Shown here: positions 6,582 to 8,480 of the stretch, one piece after another
Numbering within the stretch: the stretch's first letter is position 1
Layout of the letters: every line of letters starts with the position of its first letter
Assembly (NCBI GenBank): GCA_024691145.1
Contig: JAILNW010000325.1
Coordinates: 1-8,480, forward strand
DNA from: Lachnospiraceae bacterium
GTDB taxonomy: Bacteria > Bacillota > Clostridia > Lachnospirales > Lachnospiraceae
DNA: 8,480 nucleotides
Direction of reading: 5' to 3'
Notes under the pieces: generated by a model
Told to the model about the DNA's origin: nothing
What the model saw: the letters and a program-made list of their open reading frames with translations, nothing else
Databases searched by the model: none
Made by a program: the position numbers and the translations under genes

Positions 6582-7484
6582 ATGGAGATGGTTTTAGAAA
6601 CAAAATCATTGAATAAGGTATACGGAAGAAAAAAAGTAGTTGACGATGTCAATCTGAATATTGAGAAGGGGAGCATATATGGTCTTATTGGTAAGAATGG
6701 TGCAGGAAAGACAACTATTATGAGAATGATAGCAGGTCTAGCATTTCCTACAGGTGGAGACATTAGATTGTTTGAAAATGACAACATTAATTCGGGCAGA
6801 AAAAAGATTGGCTGTGTAATAGAGAATCCAGCATTTTATGGAAATATGACAGGATATCAGAATTTGTTATATTATAACAAAATGATGGGGGTTAAGGATA
6901 ATAGCAATATCGAAGAATTGATAAGATTAGTTGGACTTGATCCTTATGATAAGAAGAAGACTAAGCATTATTCATTAGGTATGAAGCAGAGACTTGCAAT
7001 AGCAGTGTCACTTGTTGGTAACCCAGAATTTTTAATTCTTGATGAGCCAATCAATGGTCTTGATCCAACAGGTATTAAGGAAATAAGAGATATTATCTTA
7101 AAACTTAAAAATGAGAAAAACATAACTATCCTTATATCAAGTCATATATTAGGAGAACTTGAAAAGATTGCAACTCATTATGGAATGATTAATAATGGCA
7201 AGCTTATTCAGGAGTTTTCTGCTGATAAATTGGATACCCTTTGCAGAAGATATGTGGAGATAAAGGTGGATAATACCCAGGAGGCAGCTAATATTCTTGC
7301 ATCTGAGCTTAATATCGAGGGTATTGAAGTAATAGATAATGAAATCATAGTACCGCAGGGAGTTTATGAGGAATCATTATTAAATAAAACATTGGCATTA
7401 AAGAATATTTATGCCAGCACAATAACAATTAAGGGACAGGATCTGGAAGATTACTTTGTAGAAATATCAGGGGGTGTTAAATAA
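6582..7484 (+). CDS. ABC transporter ATP-binding protein, BcrA/LanF-like
   Basis: This 300-residue cytoplasmic ATPase powers the membrane protein encoded next. The nucleotide-binding domain (about 1-215) shows Walker A GKNGAGKT (37-44), a Q-loop region GCVIENPAFYGNMTG (77-91) with Glu81 where many ABC proteins have Gln, signature SLGMKQR (131-137), Walker B FLILDEP (150-156) with catalytic Glu155, D-loop NGLDPTG (158-164) and the H-loop SSH (186-188). The IENPxFYxxxT pattern is typical of the bacitracin/lantibiotic immunity branch. Residues 220-300 form the extra C-terminal domain seen in that branch, ending LEDYFVEISGG. The start is ATG 6582. The stop TAA overlaps the permease ATG by one base (TAATG), indicating translational coupling. 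Substrate unknown: peptide-antibiotic resistance is the best family-based guess, and sodium or multidrug export is possible. Confidence 0.93.
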   Translation: MEMVLETKSLNKVYGRKKVVDDVNLNIEKGSIYGLIGKNGAGKTTIMRMIAGLAFPTGGDIRLFENDNINSGRKKIGCVIENPAFYGNMTGYQNLLYYNKMMGVKDNSNIEELIRLVGLDPYDKKKTKHYSLGMKQRLAIAVSLVGNPEFLILDEPINGLDPTGIKEIRDIILKLKNEKNITILISSHILGELEKIATHYGMINNGKLIQEFSADKLDTLCRRYVEIKVDNTQEAANILASELNIEGIEVIDNEIIVPQGVYEESLLNKTLALKNIYASTITIKGQDLEDYFVEISGGVK

Positions 7485-8203
7485 TGGGTAATTTCATGAA
7501 AGCAGAATTATATAAATTAATGAAATCAAAGAGTTTGAAGGTAATAGCTTTACTAATAGCGTTTTTAAATATTACCTCTGCGACAGTTATAATGGTGTAT
7601 GATAAAATTGAATATAATGGAATCCAGACAATAGATTCTATTGTTTCAGATATATTTATGTATGTTGGTATATTTGCAGCAATTGTTTTTGCTTCAGATT
7701 ATAATGATGGAACAGCCAGACAATATATATATCGTGGAATGACAAGAACATCGATTTACTTTGGAAGATTATTTTCTATAATATTGGTATCCTTGATTTT
7801 TCCTGTAGTTAGTTTTGTCTGCTATACTTTACCTTTAACTATTCGTTATGGTTATGGCGACATTGGAGAAAGTGTGGCTGTATATGTTGCAAGGATTGTT
7901 ATATCAGTTATTGCTGCTGTTACGACATATGTATTATTTACTTTGCTTATTGCAATTCTTACAAGAAGTTCAGGAATATCTGTTGCAATAGTGTGTGTAT
8001 GTACAACAATGATCCCAACAATATTAGCATTAGCAGATCTTTTCAAACAAACTAATTATAGTCAGTATTGGTTATCAGCTATGTTTTCAAGCTTCATGGA
8101 TGTGGCTAATAAGATTGAGTTAAAGTATGTTGGTATTATTGCCGCATTAATCGTTGGACTTACAACAATAGAATGCGTAGCTTACAATAAGCAAGAGGTT
8201 TGA
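7484..8203 (+). CDS. ABC-2 type transporter permease subunit
   Basis: This 239-residue integral membrane protein is the partner of the ATPase encoded before it. It begins MGNFMKAELYKLMKSKSLK, the cytoplasmic elbow-helix style of ABC-2/BcrB-like permeases, followed by about six membrane segments (roughly residues 18-38, 53-71, 95-120, 131-160, 164-185 and 213-234). SDYNDGTARQ (71-80) after segment 2 matches the conserved acidic-x-x-x-GT coupling motif, with Asp where Glu is common. The family usually has about 230-250 residues, so this is full length and would work as a homodimer, or as a heterodimer if a second permease gene lies beyond the window. The start ATG 7484 has GGGGG at 7470-7474, 9 nt upstream, and overlaps the ATPase stop by one base. 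The next gene starts 1 nt after its stop. The substrate cannot be read from the sequence. Confidence 0.88.
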   Translation: MGNFMKAELYKLMKSKSLKVIALLIAFLNITSATVIMVYDKIEYNGIQTIDSIVSDIFMYVGIFAAIVFASDYNDGTARQYIYRGMTRTSIYFGRLFSIILVSLIFPVVSFVCYTLPLTIRYGYGDIGESVAVYVARIVISVIAAVTTYVLFTLLIAILTRSSGISVAIVCVCTTMIPTILALADLFKQTNYSQYWLSAMFSSFMDVANKIELKYVGIIAALIVGLTTIECVAYNKQEV

Positions 8204-8204
8204 T

Positions 8205-8480
8205 ATGGTTAAGGATAAGTTATGTAAGAAATATTTATATATAGCAGGTTTGTGCCTGTTGTTGTTCGTTGGATGCGGAAAGAAAGATAATAATGTTTCT
8301 TCTGGTGTTAAGACAAGTTCTGATGGAGAATATGTGACAGAGGTAGTAAACAATACATCATTTATAAATGGTGATTTTCTGAAGGCTGAAGTAATCGATG
8401 GAAAACAACTTTATTTGTTTGTAAATATGTCTGGGAAAGACGGTATTTTTAAGCGAGATTTAAAAGTCAGCTATTATGAG
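8205..8480 (+). CDS. Putative lipoprotein linked to the ABC transporter (3' truncated by window edge)
   Basis: The frame is open from ATG 8205 to the end of the window and gives 92 residues. AAGAGG at 8193-8198 lies 6 nt upstream, and the start is 1 nt after the permease stop, so it belongs to the same operon. The N-terminus is a lipoprotein signal: basic MVKDKLCKKY, a hydrophobic core (about 11-22), then FVGC with Cys24 as the lipid-modified residue, although Phe at -3 is not the commonest choice. A Ser/Lys/Asp/Asn-rich linker (about 26-45) follows. The mature part begins with short alternating hydrophobic stretches such as QLYLFVNMSG and looks beta-rich. I do not recognise the family. It is probably anchored on the outer face of the membrane and may bind the transported compound or shield the transporter. 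The C-terminal part is not visible. Confidence 0.75.
   Translation, partial: MVKDKLCKKYLYIAGLCLLLFVGCGKKDNNVSSGVKTSSDGEYVTEVVNNTSFINGDFLKAEVIDGKQLYLFVNMSGKDGIFKRDLKVSYYE

Noticed and set aside
1..8480. CRISPR arrays, insertion sequences, tRNA/rRNA genes, phage or attachment-site signals
   Set aside because: None seen: no regularly spaced repeats, transposase motifs, terminal inverted repeats or cloverleaf-like segments. The window is nearly all coding with uniform codon style.

Overview
The window looks like chromosomal DNA of a low-GC, anaerobic Bacillota, most likely a Lachnospiraceae member such as a Lachnospira/Eubacterium eligens relative. The evidence is AT-rich, purine-loaded coding strands, AAAGGA/GGAGG-type ribosome binding sites, the Bacillota-typical gene order tilS-hpt-ftsH followed further on by coaX and dusB, and a small acidic protein resembling a Lachnospiraceae-type family. 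The genus is inferred from style and synteny, not from a search. All genes are on the + strand, the DNA is almost entirely coding, and no gap exceeds 300 bases.

Bases 1-6476 are a housekeeping block. It holds the 3' end of tilS (tRNA-Ile lysidine synthase), hpt (purine salvage), ftsH (membrane AAA+ zinc protease), a si-type citrate synthase, a small acidic protein of unknown function, coaX (type III pantothenate kinase) and dusB (tRNA-dihydrouridine synthase). Gaps are 10-66 nt, so much of it is probably cotranscribed. In Bacillus subtilis ftsH is followed directly by coaX. Here citrate synthase and the small protein sit between them, separated from each other by a perfect 12-bp hairpin that has no U-tract.

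Bases 6477-8480 are a separate transcription unit. A promoter with a consensus -10, an extended -10 TG and an acceptable -35 drives a BcrA/LanF-like ABC ATPase, a six-helix ABC-2 permease that overlaps it by 1 nt, and a lipoprotein gene that starts 1 nt after the permease stop and runs off the window. This arrangement resembles bacitracin/lantibiotic-immunity exporters with an added lipoprotein. Two AAAAGTAT direct repeats just upstream of the -35 may be a regulator site. The substrate is unknown.

Several gene starts were set from ribosome binding sites and not from the longest frame: ftsH (1006), coaX (TTG 4701, alternative ATG 4692), dusB (5490) and the ABC ATPase (6582). Nothing in the window is clearly a new system. 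The best leads are the ABC-lipoprotein module and the citrate synthase/small-protein pair inside the ftsH-coaX neighbourhood.
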